Notes: generated by a model not told the origin, from the letters alone. A stretch of 5,219 nucleotides of DNA from Chloroflexota bacterium (GCA_021845945.1 JAJZRD010000254.1:1-5219), one strand, 5' to 3'. Shown: positions 1-5,024, counted from the stretch's first letter. Numbers and translations: made by a program.

Positions 1-58
1 GCACGATCTCCTGGTTGTCAGGCTCATCCTCTACGATCAAGACCCGCCGTTGCTCCAC
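1..58 (-). CDS. Response regulator receiver-domain protein (N-terminal fragment, cut by window edge)
   Basis: Only the first 19 codons are inside the window, read from a GTG at 58-56 down to position 1. They translate as (M)EQRRVLIVEDEPDNQEIV. This is the first beta strand and start of helix 1 of a CheY-like receiver domain: hydrophobic VLIV followed by the acidic pocket residues E10, D11 and E12 that bind Mg2+ near the phospho-acceptor Asp. The DEPDN form is common in stand-alone DivK/PleD-like receivers and in receivers fused to output domains, so the output cannot be told. A purine-rich ribosome site (GGGAGGGG, complement of about 64-71) lies 5-6 bases upstream of the GTG, and a promoter lies at 117-145. 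The protein would be a cytoplasmic target of a histidine kinase not seen here. The family call is fairly safe from the motif; it rests on few residues. Confidence 0.75.
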   Translation of the reverse strand, partial: MEQRRVLIVEDEPDNQEIV

Positions 59-89
59 AGAACCCCTCCCAGGATGCAATACCATCCAC

Positions 90-108
90 TGCGGGCGCGG
101 CGCCCGTG
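90..108 (-). other. GC-rich hairpin in the leader of the response-regulator mRNA
   Basis: CGGGCG (92-97) and CGCCCG (101-106) form a perfect 6-bp inverted repeat with a 3-base loop, extendable by two G-U type pairs to 90-108. It falls between the predicted transcription start (about 110) and the ribosome site of the minus-strand response regulator, so it would sit at the 5' end of that mRNA. Stabilisation or modulation of the mRNA is inference. Confidence 0.35.
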
Positions 109-116
109 CGGCGATA

Positions 117-145
117 AGTGTATGATGTTGTCTCCGGGGGGTCAA
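117..145 (-). promoter_or_regulatory. Sigma70-type promoter of the response regulator
   Basis: On the minus strand TTGACC (145-140, 5 of 6 matches to the -35 consensus) is followed by a 17-bp spacer and TACACT (122-117, 4 of 6 to the -10 consensus). Spacing is ideal. The predicted start is near 110, giving a leader of about 50 nt before the GTG at 58. Confidence 0.5.
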
Positions 146-160
146 CGGGTGCGGGGTGAT

Positions 161-182
161 CCGGCTGAGTCACCTGAGCCGG
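161..182. repeat. 22-bp imperfect dyad (CCGGCT / AGCCGG)
   Basis: CCGGCT (161-166) and AGCCGG (177-182) are perfectly complementary around a 10-base centre, with two more possible pairs inside (168-169 with 174-175). It lies between the divergent promoters of the response regulator and the glycosyltransferase, upstream of both. It could be a binding site for a dimeric regulator, or chance in GC-rich DNA. No known operator is recognised. Confidence 0.25.
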
Positions 183-254
183 GCGAAGGCCCTCGGCCCC
201 ACGAGATGCTTCCCTCAGCCCCGGCAGCAGACGCCCCATTGTCTCGTTCGGCCG

Positions 255-263
255 TGATATAAT
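255..263 (+). promoter_or_regulatory. Extended -10 promoter of the glycosyltransferase gene
   Basis: TGA followed by a perfect TATAAT (258-263) makes an extended -10 element (TGnTATAAT). The -35 region at the matching distance (235-240, CCCATT) is poor, as is usual for extended -10 promoters. The predicted start near 270 leaves a leader of about 29 nt to the CTG at 299. The last bases of this box overlap an ATG at 262, which belongs to a spurious frame. Confidence 0.55.
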
Positions 264-285
264 GCGCCGACCTCGCTTCTGTTAC

Positions 286-290
286 GGAGG
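286..290 (+). promoter_or_regulatory. Ribosome binding site that decides a CTG start
   Basis: GGAGG is a near-perfect Shine-Dalgarno core. The 8-base spacer (291-298) puts the CTG at 299-301 exactly in start position. In this frame no ATG, GTG or TTG lies between the upstream stop (TAA, 260-262) and position 365. Confidence 0.7.
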
Positions 291-298
291 CTCACACC

Positions 299-958
299 CT
301 GAAACTCTCTGTCCTGATCCCCGTCTTCAACGAGCGCGACTCCATCGAAGAGATCCTGAGCCGCGTGGCGGCGGTCCCGGTGCCCAAGGAGATCATCGTG
401 GTCAACGACTGTTCTCGGGACGGCACCGGCGAGATCCTGGACGAGCTGTCCATCGAGGGTCTCCGGGTGATCCACCACAGCCACAACCAGGGCAAGGGTG
501 CCGCCATCCGCACCGCCCTGAAGGCGGCCACAGGCGACCTGGCCATCATTCAGGATGCCGACCTGGAGTACGACCCGGACGAGTACGTCAAGCTGCTCCA
601 CCCCATCCTCCAGGGTCAGGCCCAGGTGGTGTATGGGGTGCGCAACCTGGACGGCCAGAAGTGGCTGTTCCGGAACGGCAACCGCTTCCTCTCCTGGGTC
701 ACCAGCCTGCTGTACGGCGCCCGCCTCCACGACATGGAAACCTGCTACAAGCTGATCCCCACCGCCGTCTTCCAGGAGCTGGACATCCGCTGCAACCGGT
801 TCGACCTGGAGCCGGAGATCACGGCTAAGCTGCTGCGCAGCGGGCACCGGATCCACGAGGTGTCCATCAGCTACCGTCCTCGAGGGGACAAGAAGCTCTC
901 CGCCTGGCGGGATGGCATGCCCGCCCTCCTCACCCTGCTCCGGCTACGCTTCAGCTGA
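299..958 (+). CDS. Family 2 glycosyltransferase (DPM1-like), CTG start
   Basis: A 219-residue GT-A fold glycosyltransferase that would move a sugar from a nucleotide-sugar to an acceptor, by family analogy often a polyprenyl phosphate. The N-terminus reads (M)KLSVLIPVFNERDSI, the classic first strand of GT2 enzymes. Then come VVNDCSRDGTGE (nucleotide-binding Asp37 and the DGT loop, about 34-45), HNQGKGAAIRTAL (about 62-74), the metal-binding DxD in QDADLEYDP (D86, D88), and a C-terminal acceptor region with the family pattern DMETCYKL and RFDLEPEITAKL, ending in SYRPR. No membrane helix or signal peptide is visible, so it is a soluble or peripherally membrane-bound enzyme, and its length is normal for the short DPM1-like class. 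The start is taken as CTG: the only canonical start in frame, GTG at 365, would remove the first beta strand, whereas GGAGG sits 8 bases before the CTG. The family is certain; sugar and acceptor are unknown. It converges on the acetyltransferase gene. Confidence 0.93.
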   Translation: MKLSVLIPVFNERDSIEEILSRVAAVPVPKEIIVVNDCSRDGTGEILDELSIEGLRVIHHSHNQGKGAAIRTALKAATGDLAIIQDADLEYDPDEYVKLLHPILQGQAQVVYGVRNLDGQKWLFRNGNRFLSWVTSLLYGARLHDMETCYKLIPTAVFQELDIRCNRFDLEPEITAKLLRSGHRIHEVSISYRPRGDKKLSAWRDGMPALLTLLRLRFS

Positions 959-1002
959 TCCCACCATCCCCACCGAGGGGTTGCGACGTCGAGGAATCGA
1001 GG

Positions 1003-1025
1003 CTTTGGCCGGTCCAGGGCCGAAG
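1003..1025. terminator. Hairpin between convergent genes, possible bidirectional terminator
   Basis: CTTTGGCC (1003-1010) pairs with GGCCGAAG (1018-1025) over 8 pairs, one of them G-T, around a 7-base loop. It lies 45 bp after the glycosyltransferase stop and 10 bp after the acetyltransferase stop on the other strand, where terminators are expected. No T-tract follows on either strand, so it is not a textbook intrinsic terminator. Several overlapping GGCC words permit alternative folds. Confidence 0.35.
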
Positions 1026-1035
1026 GCCGGCGGCT

Positions 1036-1866
1036 TCAGGCGCCAGCGGGAGGGTTGGCCCCCGCCCGCCGGAGGGCAATCCACTTCTGAGCGAAGTCCA
1101 CGGCCCTGCGCTGGGAGAAGAGCCTGGCCTCGGTCGAGCCCACCCTGCCCACCCGCAGGTGGCCTGTCTTCTCGAAGGCTGCCCCGATGGCCGGAAAGCT
1201 CTCCACGTCGAAGAGGATGTCGGTGTAGCTCTTCCAGAGGCGCCGCCCCCCGTCCAGGATAGGGGCACCGGCTACCAGATGCTTGGGCCCGGGGGCCCGG
1301 TACTCCGCCAGGTGAAAGGAGCTGTTGCGGTCGTATCCCACCCCCAGCAGCAGCACCCGTCCGTCCAGGTCGTAGACCCGGGCCAGGGGGGACCGCTCTC
1401 CCAGGGAGTGGCTGAGGGAATGGTGGGCCACGATGGTATCGGCGTGGAGGCCCCAGGCGGCGAAGGAGAGGCTCGGGTGGGAGCTACGAAGCACCTCCGG
1501 CCAGCTTCTGAACAGCTCGGCGATCTGCCCCATCCCTCGGGTGGGGGTTCGGAGGGGATCGAAGGCGGGCATGGTGTCTCGGATGGTCTGCCACCACCCC
1601 TCGGGCACTGAGGGGTTGCTCCAGTTGGCCGGATCCGAGTAGTCGCCGGAATGGGCAGGCATGACGAGGGTTCCGCCGGGCGCGGTCGCCTCCATGAGGG
1701 CCCGGATCACCGCCGCGGCTCCCCCGCAAACCCACCCCAGGGAGCTGAGGGAGGAGTGCACCAGCAGGGTCATGCCCGGCGCCACTCCCAGTCGGCGCAG
1801 GTCGTGGGCCAGGCTTTCCCGAGTGCGAGGCGAGGACGAACGTTGGATAGCGTCCCGCTCACCCAT
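1036..1866 (-). CDS. AAC(3)-family N-acetyltransferase
   Basis: This 276-residue protein of the Antibiotic_NAT family (aminoglycoside 3-N-acetyltransferase-like) uses acetyl-CoA to acetylate an amine. Landmarks: GMTLLVHSSLSSLGWVCGG (31-49, acetyl-CoA-binding start of the fold), GGTLVMPAHSGDYSDPANW (64-82), TPTRGMG (107-113), SSHPSLSFAAWG (128-139), SLGERSPLARVYDLDGRVLLLGVG (154-177), and NSSFHLAEY (181-189). H185 and E188 in the last block are the likely catalytic pair of the family. Length is typical and nothing looks truncated. Many environmental members do not give antibiotic resistance and have unknown amine substrates, so resistance should not be assumed. The ATG follows the aminotransferase stop by 12 bases in the same frame. 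Its only ribosome-site-like sequence (GAGAGG, complement of 1882-1887) is about 15 bases upstream inside the preceding gene, so translation may depend on coupling. It is the second gene of a minus-strand operon. Confidence 0.9.
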   Translation of the reverse strand: MGERDAIQRSSSPRTRESLAHDLRRLGVAPGMTLLVHSSLSSLGWVCGGAAAVIRALMEATAPGGTLVMPAHSGDYSDPANWSNPSVPEGWWQTIRDTMPAFDPLRTPTRGMGQIAELFRSWPEVLRSSHPSLSFAAWGLHADTIVAHHSLSHSLGERSPLARVYDLDGRVLLLGVGYDRNSSFHLAEYRAPGPKHLVAGAPILDGGRRLWKSYTDILFDVESFPAIGAAFEKTGHLRVGRVGSTEARLFSQRRAVDFAQKWIALRRAGANPPAGA

Positions 1867-1878
1867 GCGCTTGTTCTG

Positions 1879-3066
1879 CTACCTCTCGGCTAGCTGCCTC
1901 TTCATCACCCTGGCCAGCCGCCGGATCCCCTCGGCGATGGTCTCCCCGTCGGAGGTGGAGTAGCTCAGCCGCAGGCAGTCGTCGCCCCCGACCCCGTAGG
2001 GATGGAAGGCCTGGCCGGGAACGAAGGCCACCTTCTCGCGGGCCGCCAGGTCGAAGAGCTTCAGGGCGGAAAGGCCGTCGGGAAGGGTGGCGAAGATGAA
2101 CATCCCTCCCTCGGGCTTGGTGTAGCGGATCTCGGGCGGGAAGTGGGCGGCAATGGCAGACAGCATCCGCTCTGCCTGCTCCTTGTAGGCAGCGGTCAGC
2201 ACGGCGATGTGGGCGTCGACGTCGTTATCGATCAGGTACTGGTGGAGAACCCTCTGGGCGAAGTTGTTGGAGTGGAAGTCGGTGGCCTGCTTGCCATAGG
2301 TAAGCTGCTCGATCACCTGCCGCTCGGCGCAGGCCCACCCGAGCCGCAGCCCGGGGGCGACGGTCTTCGAGAAGGTGCCCAGCAGAAGGGTGCTGTCCAG
2401 GTAGCTCCTCAGGGTGGGCAGGTGCTCGCCCCGGAAGCGCAGCTCGCCGTAGGGATCGTCCTCGACCAGCATCAGGTCGTGGCGACCTACGATGCGAGCG
2501 ACCTCCCCTCGCCTGGCGTCGGAGTAGGTCAACCCGGAGGGGTTCTGGAAGTTGGGCACCGTGTACAGCAGCTTCATCCCCGGGATCCGGCAGGAGCTAT
2601 CCAGCAGTTCGGGATCGATCCCATCCTCCAGCAGGGGCACCGTCTCGAAGGTGGGCTGGTACATGCCGAAGGCCTGGATTGCGCCGTGGTAAGCGGGGCG
2701 CTCCAGGAGGATCCCGTCCCCTTTGTTCAAGAAGACCTTGCCGATCAGGTCGAAGCCCTGCTGAGAGCCGTTGGTGATCAGGATGTTCTCGGCAGAAAGC
2801 TGCAGCCCCTTCTTCTCCCGGTACCGACGGGCTATGTAGTCCCTCAGCGGCAGGTAGCCCTGGGTGGTGGAGTACTGGAGAATGCCCTGGCCATCCCGGG
2901 CCATGACCTTGGCCGTGGCATCGACAATCTCTTCGACGGGAAAGAAGCGGGGGTTAGGCAGCCCCCCGGCGAAGGAGATCATCTCAGGATCTTCGGTAAC
3001 CTTGAGGATCTCGGTGACAAAGGATCGGTGGGGTTTGTCCATCCTATCGGCAAATCGGTACTTCAA
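1879..3066 (-). CDS. PLP-dependent aminotransferase, class I/II (LysN / ARO8 type)
   Basis: A full-length 395-residue fold-type I aminotransferase, cytoplasmic, transferring an amino group between an amino acid and a 2-oxo acid. Motifs in order: ISFAGGLPNPRFFP (30-43, the family signature near the N-terminus), QYSTTQGYLPLR (64-75), ITNGSQQGFDLIGK (97-110, phosphate cup), TVPNFQNPSG (169-178, N175 near the PLP ring), VEDDPYGELR (201-210, D204 and Y206 contacting PLP), the Schiff-base lysine K234 in GTFSKTVAPGLRLGW with phosphate-binding R241, and R366 in CLRLSYS for the substrate carboxylate. Relatives act on 2-aminoadipate, aromatic or branched-chain amino acids; sequence alone does not choose. 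It lacks the GntR DNA-binding domain of MocR regulators, so it is an enzyme. Start: TTG at 3066-3064 with AAGGAA six bases upstream and an in-frame TAG two codons before it; the next ATG (codon 9) has no ribosome site. It leads the two-gene operon with the acetyltransferase. Confidence 0.93.
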   Translation of the reverse strand: MKYRFADRMDKPHRSFVTEILKVTEDPEMISFAGGLPNPRFFPVEEIVDATAKVMARDGQGILQYSTTQGYLPLRDYIARRYREKKGLQLSAENILITNGSQQGFDLIGKVFLNKGDGILLERPAYHGAIQAFGMYQPTFETVPLLEDGIDPELLDSSCRIPGMKLLYTVPNFQNPSGLTYSDARRGEVARIVGRHDLMLVEDDPYGELRFRGEHLPTLRSYLDSTLLLGTFSKTVAPGLRLGWACAERQVIEQLTYGKQATDFHSNNFAQRVLHQYLIDNDVDAHIAVLTAAYKEQAERMLSAIAAHFPPEIRYTKPEGGMFIFATLPDGLSALKLFDLAAREKVAFVPGQAFHPYGVGGDDCLRLSYSTSDGETIAEGIRRLARVMKRQLAER

Positions 3067-3072
3067 CGGCTA

Positions 3073-3078
3073 TTCCTT
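3073..3078 (-). promoter_or_regulatory. Ribosome binding site supporting a TTG start for the aminotransferase
   Basis: On the minus strand AAGGAA is followed by six bases and then the TTG at 3066-3064. The in-frame stop lies inside this spacer, so the gene cannot extend further upstream. Confidence 0.6.
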
Positions 3079-3178
3079 CATCCCTTTCTGCTGTCCGAAA
3101 TGGAGGTCCAGGTGGTTGAAACGAGGGACACGTTCCCCCGTCGTTAGGCTTCAAGGAAACAGCTACTCGCGGAATGCC

Positions 3179-3208
3179 ATGATACCTCATAAGCGATGCC
3201 GGCTCCAA
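3179..3208 (-). promoter_or_regulatory. Candidate promoter of the aminotransferase-acetyltransferase operon
   Basis: On the minus strand TATCAT (3184-3179, 5 of 6 matches to the -10 consensus) lies 18 bp downstream of TTGGAG (3208-3203, 3 of 6 to the -35 consensus). The -35 is weak and overlaps the hairpin at 3205-3227. It would give a leader of about 105 nt. Confidence 0.3.
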
Positions 3209-3227
3209 TCGGGCTGAAGCCCCTTGG
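3205..3227. repeat. Hairpin CCAA-GGGC-TGAA-GCCC-TTGG
   Basis: GGGC (3211-3214) and GCCC (3219-3222) pair around a TGAA tetraloop, with an outer CCAA/TTGG stem (3205-3208, 3224-3227) across a small asymmetric bulge. It sits upstream of the candidate minus-strand promoter. It could be a protein site, a structured element, or a dispersed repeat; only one copy is in this window. Confidence 0.35.
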
Positions 3228-3332
3228 CTCGCCGTTGAAGGATCTTGGCACCGAATCCGGCTGGAAGGTTGAGTTCGCACAGCATGACAGGAAAGGCCAA
3301 TTGAGGGACCGTTAACAAGAGGGTTATAGACA

Positions 3333-3362
3333 ATGGCACAACGGTGCAACTTGTGCTATACT
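3333..3362 (+). promoter_or_regulatory. Extended -10 promoter of the zinc-ribbon/helicase unit
   Basis: TATACT (3357-3362, 5 of 6 to the -10 consensus) is preceded by TGC (3354-3356), making an extended -10. ATGGCA (3333-3338, 4 of 6 to the -35 consensus) lies 18 bp upstream. The predicted start near 3369 leaves a leader of about 130 nt before the ATG at 3499. A second, weaker pair just upstream (TTGAGG at 3301-3306, TATAGA at 3325-3330, 18-bp spacer) could be a tandem promoter. Confidence 0.5.
3336..3356. promoter_or_regulatory. Operator-like dyad GCACAA-N9-TTGTGC inside the promoter
   Basis: GCACAA (3336-3341) and TTGTGC (3351-3356) are perfect 6-bp inverted arms centred on 3346, about two helical turns in total. 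The dyad fills the space between the -35 and -10 elements, and its right arm contains the TG of the extended -10, so a bound protein would block RNA polymerase. A related half-site, GTGCAAC (3344-3350), lies in the centre. The regulator is not identifiable. Confidence 0.4.
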
Positions 3363-3412
3363 GTCGGGAGTGGTAGGAATCGGCAGTCTGCAACTTCGGA
3401 TGGGCTTGGCGT

Positions 3413-3428
3413 AGGGCCTTCTGGCCCT
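3413..3428 (+). other. Leader hairpin AGGGCC-TTCT-GGCCCT
   Basis: A perfect 6-bp stem (3413-3418 with 3423-3428) with a 4-base loop in the 5' leader of the zinc-ribbon/helicase mRNA, about 45 nt after the predicted transcription start. A pyrimidine-rich run (about 3428-3447) follows but no T-tract, so it is not an evident terminator. Confidence 0.45.
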
Positions 3429-3448
3429 TCTGTTCTCCCCTCCCCCTG

Positions 3449-3497
3449 TCGCGCTGACCGACCAGCCCAATTTTTCTGACCTAAGGAGTCAGCGCGA
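3449..3497 (+). promoter_or_regulatory. Perfect 10-bp stem over the translation start region: candidate RNA switch
   Basis: TCGCGCTGAC (3449-3458) is the exact reverse complement of GTCAGCGCGA (3488-3497). The 29-base loop holds a T-run and the Shine-Dalgarno AAGGA (3483-3487). The right arm takes the last G of AAGGAG and the whole spacer up to two bases before the ATG at 3499. A competing hairpin, CTGAC (3476-3480) with GTCAG (3488-3492), would place AAGGA in a 7-base loop and release the left arm. The two folds are mutually exclusive because they share the right arm. This looks like a translational control element of the zinc-ribbon/helicase unit. What it senses (temperature, protein feedback or nothing) is inference. 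No known riboswitch family is recognised. Confidence 0.5.
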
Positions 3498-3498
3498 G

Positions 3499-3795
3499 AT
3501 GCAAGACAAGACCCTAACCTGCCGAGACTGTGGCACGTCCTTCGTGTTCACCGCGGGCGAGCAGGAATTCTACGCCAACAAGGGGTTCGCCAACGAGCCG
3601 ACCAGGTGCCCCGACTGCCGGGCCGCCCGCAAGCGAAGCCAGGGCGGATCCGATCGACGGGAGCGGCAGATGTTCCCCGCCGTCTGCGCTCAGTGCGGCA
3701 AGGATACCCAGGTACCCTTCGAGCCCCGAAGCGACCGCCCCGTCTACTGCTCGGACTGCTTCGAGACGCAGCGGAGCAGCCAAAGCCGTTGGTAG
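3499..3795 (+). CDS. Double zinc-ribbon protein (zf-trcl-like, CxxC motifs)
   Basis: A 98-residue small cytoplasmic protein with two CxxC...CxxC modules: C8/C11 with C37/C40, and C63/C66 with C84/C87, eight cysteines suited to two Zn2+ ions. The first half, TLTCRDCGTSFVFTAGEQEFY then KGFANEPTRCPDC, matches the widespread short zinc-ribbon (zf-trcl type) whose function is not established. The second, AVCAQCGKDTQVPFEP...VYCSDCF, is a CxxC domain often found joined to it in Chloroflexota and relatives. A basic, hydrophilic linker (about 41-57, rich in K, R, S and G) joins them, suggesting nucleic-acid contact. The ATG has AAGGAG ten bases upstream (3483-3488), embedded in the stem described at 3449-3497. 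Its TAG stop lies inside the start of the DEAD-box helicase (7-bp overlap), so the two are probably co-translated. A role as RNA-binding partner of the helicase is inference. Confidence 0.88.
   Translation: MQDKTLTCRDCGTSFVFTAGEQEFYANKGFANEPTRCPDCRAARKRSQGGSDRRERQMFPAVCAQCGKDTQVPFEPRSDRPVYCSDCFETQRSSQSRW
3773..3795 (+). promoter_or_regulatory. Overlapping stop/start junction (TTGGTAG) of zinc-ribbon and helicase genes
   Basis: The helicase TTG (3789-3791) starts before the zinc-ribbon TAG (3793-3795). GGAG (3773-3776) lies 12 bases upstream, a little far for strong initiation, which favours translational coupling by terminating ribosomes. No canonical slippery heptamer is seen, so a programmed frameshift fusion is not supported. 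Confidence 0.5.
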
Positions 3796-5024
3796 ATAAG
3801 GTAGCCTCTTTTACCGAACTCAATGTGCGGCCAGAGACGCTGGCCGGGTTGGAGGGGATGGGGATCACCGTCCCCACCCCCATCCAGGCTGAGGCAATCC
3901 TCCCCATCATGCAGGGACTGGACGTGGTCGGACAGGCTCGTACCGGTTCCGGCAAAACCCTCGCCTTCGGCATCCCCATCGTCGAACGGTGTGACCCCAT
4001 GGTTCGCGGGATTCAGGCCCTGATCCTCACCCCCACTCGGGAGCTAGCGATCCAGGTGGCCGACGTGATGGAGCGGCTGGCCAAGCCTCACCGGTTGTGG
4101 TCGACCCTGATCTACGGTGGCAGACCCTTGGATCCTGAGCGCGAGGCGCTGCTGAACGGGGCGCAGATAGTCGTCGGCACGCCGGGGCGGGTCCTGGACC
4201 ACCTGTGGCAGGGAAACCTGCTGCCCCAGCATCTGCGGATCTTCGTCCTGGACGAGGGCGACGAGATGCTGGACAGGGGCTTTGCACCGGATGTGGAGAA
4301 GATCCTCTCCCTGATGCCCGAGGAGCGACAGACGGTGCTCTTCTCCGCGACGGTCCCCGAGTGGATCATGTCGACGGTCAAGCGCCACCTTCACAACCCC
4401 ATGACCGTCCGGGTTGACAGCGACACCGAGGCGATCCCGGAGATCGAGCAGGTGGTGTACGAGGTAGCCACCGAGGGCAAGTTGCAGGCCCTCTGCACTC
4501 TCCTGGACAACCGGGGCGATGGACCGATCCTGGTCTTCGGCCGGACCAAGCACGGAGTGGAGAGGCTGGCCCGCGACCTCAACCGCCGGGGTTACCCGGT
4601 GGCGGCGCTGCAGGGTGACCTGTGCCAGAGCGCCCGTGAGCGGGTGATGTCCAGCTTCCGATCGGGCCGAGTCCAGATCCTGCTGGCGACCAACGTGGCG
4701 GCTCGAGGGCTGGACGTGCAGGGCATCGAAGGGGTGATCAACTACGAGCTGCCCGAGTCGGCAGAGCTGTTCACCCACCGCGCGGGCCGGACGGGCCGCA
4801 TGGGCCGCGAGGGGGTGGCGATCACCTTGCTGACCCCCGAGGACGGACCGAAGTGGCGGCAGATAGAGCGGGCTCTCGGGAGACGCTTGCCGCGCCAGCT
4901 GTGGCCGGGCTACACGCCGCCGTCCGCCCTCCAGGAGAGGGAGATGCGGCCCAGGGTCACGTCGGCGAGGAGACCCTCCTTCCGACGACGCCCCGCCGCC
5001 ATCCTGGAGGCCGCGAGGAACTAA
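3789..5024 (+). CDS. DEAD-box ATP-dependent RNA helicase (DEGD variant)
   Basis: A 411-residue DEAD-box helicase that unwinds short RNA duplexes with ATP, related to DeaD/CshA/RhlE. Motifs: Q motif with F8 and PTPIQ (29-33); motif I ARTGSGKT (50-57); Ia PTRELA (82-87); GG (110-111); Ib TPGR (131-134); motif II DEGD (155-158) where most members have DEAD; III SAT (186-188); IV LVFGRT (248-253); QGD (275-277); V ATNVAARGLD (300-309); VI HRAGRTGR (330-337). After the second RecA domain only a short tail remains (about 367-411), ending in an Arg-rich RRPSFRRRP stretch that may bind RNA; the DeaD C-terminal RNA-binding domain is absent. Start: TTG at 3789 gives eight residues up to the Q-motif Phe. 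The frame is open further up, to a GTG at 3606, but that stretch only shadows the zinc-ribbon gene. The later GTG at 3825 would cut the Q motif. Likely roles are ribosome assembly, mRNA decay or cold adaptation. Confidence 0.94.
   Translation: MVDKVASFTELNVRPETLAGLEGMGITVPTPIQAEAILPIMQGLDVVGQARTGSGKTLAFGIPIVERCDPMVRGIQALILTPTRELAIQVADVMERLAKPHRLWSTLIYGGRPLDPEREALLNGAQIVVGTPGRVLDHLWQGNLLPQHLRIFVLDEGDEMLDRGFAPDVEKILSLMPEERQTVLFSATVPEWIMSTVKRHLHNPMTVRVDSDTEAIPEIEQVVYEVATEGKLQALCTLLDNRGDGPILVFGRTKHGVERLARDLNRRGYPVAALQGDLCQSARERVMSSFRSGRVQILLATNVAARGLDVQGIEGVINYELPESAELFTHRAGRTGRMGREGVAITLLTPEDGPKWRQIERALGRRLPRQLWPGYTPPSALQEREMRPRVTSARRPSFRRRPAAILEAARN

Larger units (their letters stand above)
3067..3498. 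other. Divergent intergenic region (432 bp)
   Basis: No convincing gene lies here. Open frames crossing it have no recognisable family and no ribosome site. It holds the leader and weak candidate promoter of the minus-strand aminotransferase operon (about 3067-3208), a hairpin at 3205-3227, a stretch with nothing clear (3228-3300), and the promoter, dyad and structured leader of the plus-strand zinc-ribbon/helicase unit (about 3301-3498). Base composition is visibly less GC-biased around 3240-3365 than in the flanking genes, as expected for promoter DNA. Confidence 0.6.

Noticed and set aside
262..828. Plus-strand open frame beginning with ATG at 262
   Set aside because: It overlaps the glycosyltransferase in another frame, its ATG lies on the -10 box, its product is Arg/Pro/Gly-rich with no family, and GGAGG serves the CTG frame at 299.
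215..856. 213-codon minus-strand frame opposite the glycosyltransferase
   Set aside because: An antisense shadow typical of GC-rich DNA; no family signature or ribosome site.
968..980. CCCC-ACCGA-GGGG stem after the glycosyltransferase stop
   Set aside because: Only four pairs and no T-tract; the 8-bp hairpin at 1003-1025 is the better terminator candidate.
2002..3147. 381-codon plus-strand frame opposite the aminotransferase
   Set aside because: Long only because the minus-strand gene is GC-rich; the translation is low-complexity G/V/L/Q with no domain, while the opposite strand encodes a complete aminotransferase.
3044..3349. 101-codon minus-strand frame across the intergenic region
   Set aside because: It overlaps the aminotransferase start, lacks a ribosome site and resembles no family.
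3606..3788. N-terminal extension of the helicase to a GTG at 3606
   Set aside because: The extra 61 residues are the zinc-ribbon gene read in another frame; the helicase family starts just before the Q motif, which fits the TTG at 3789.
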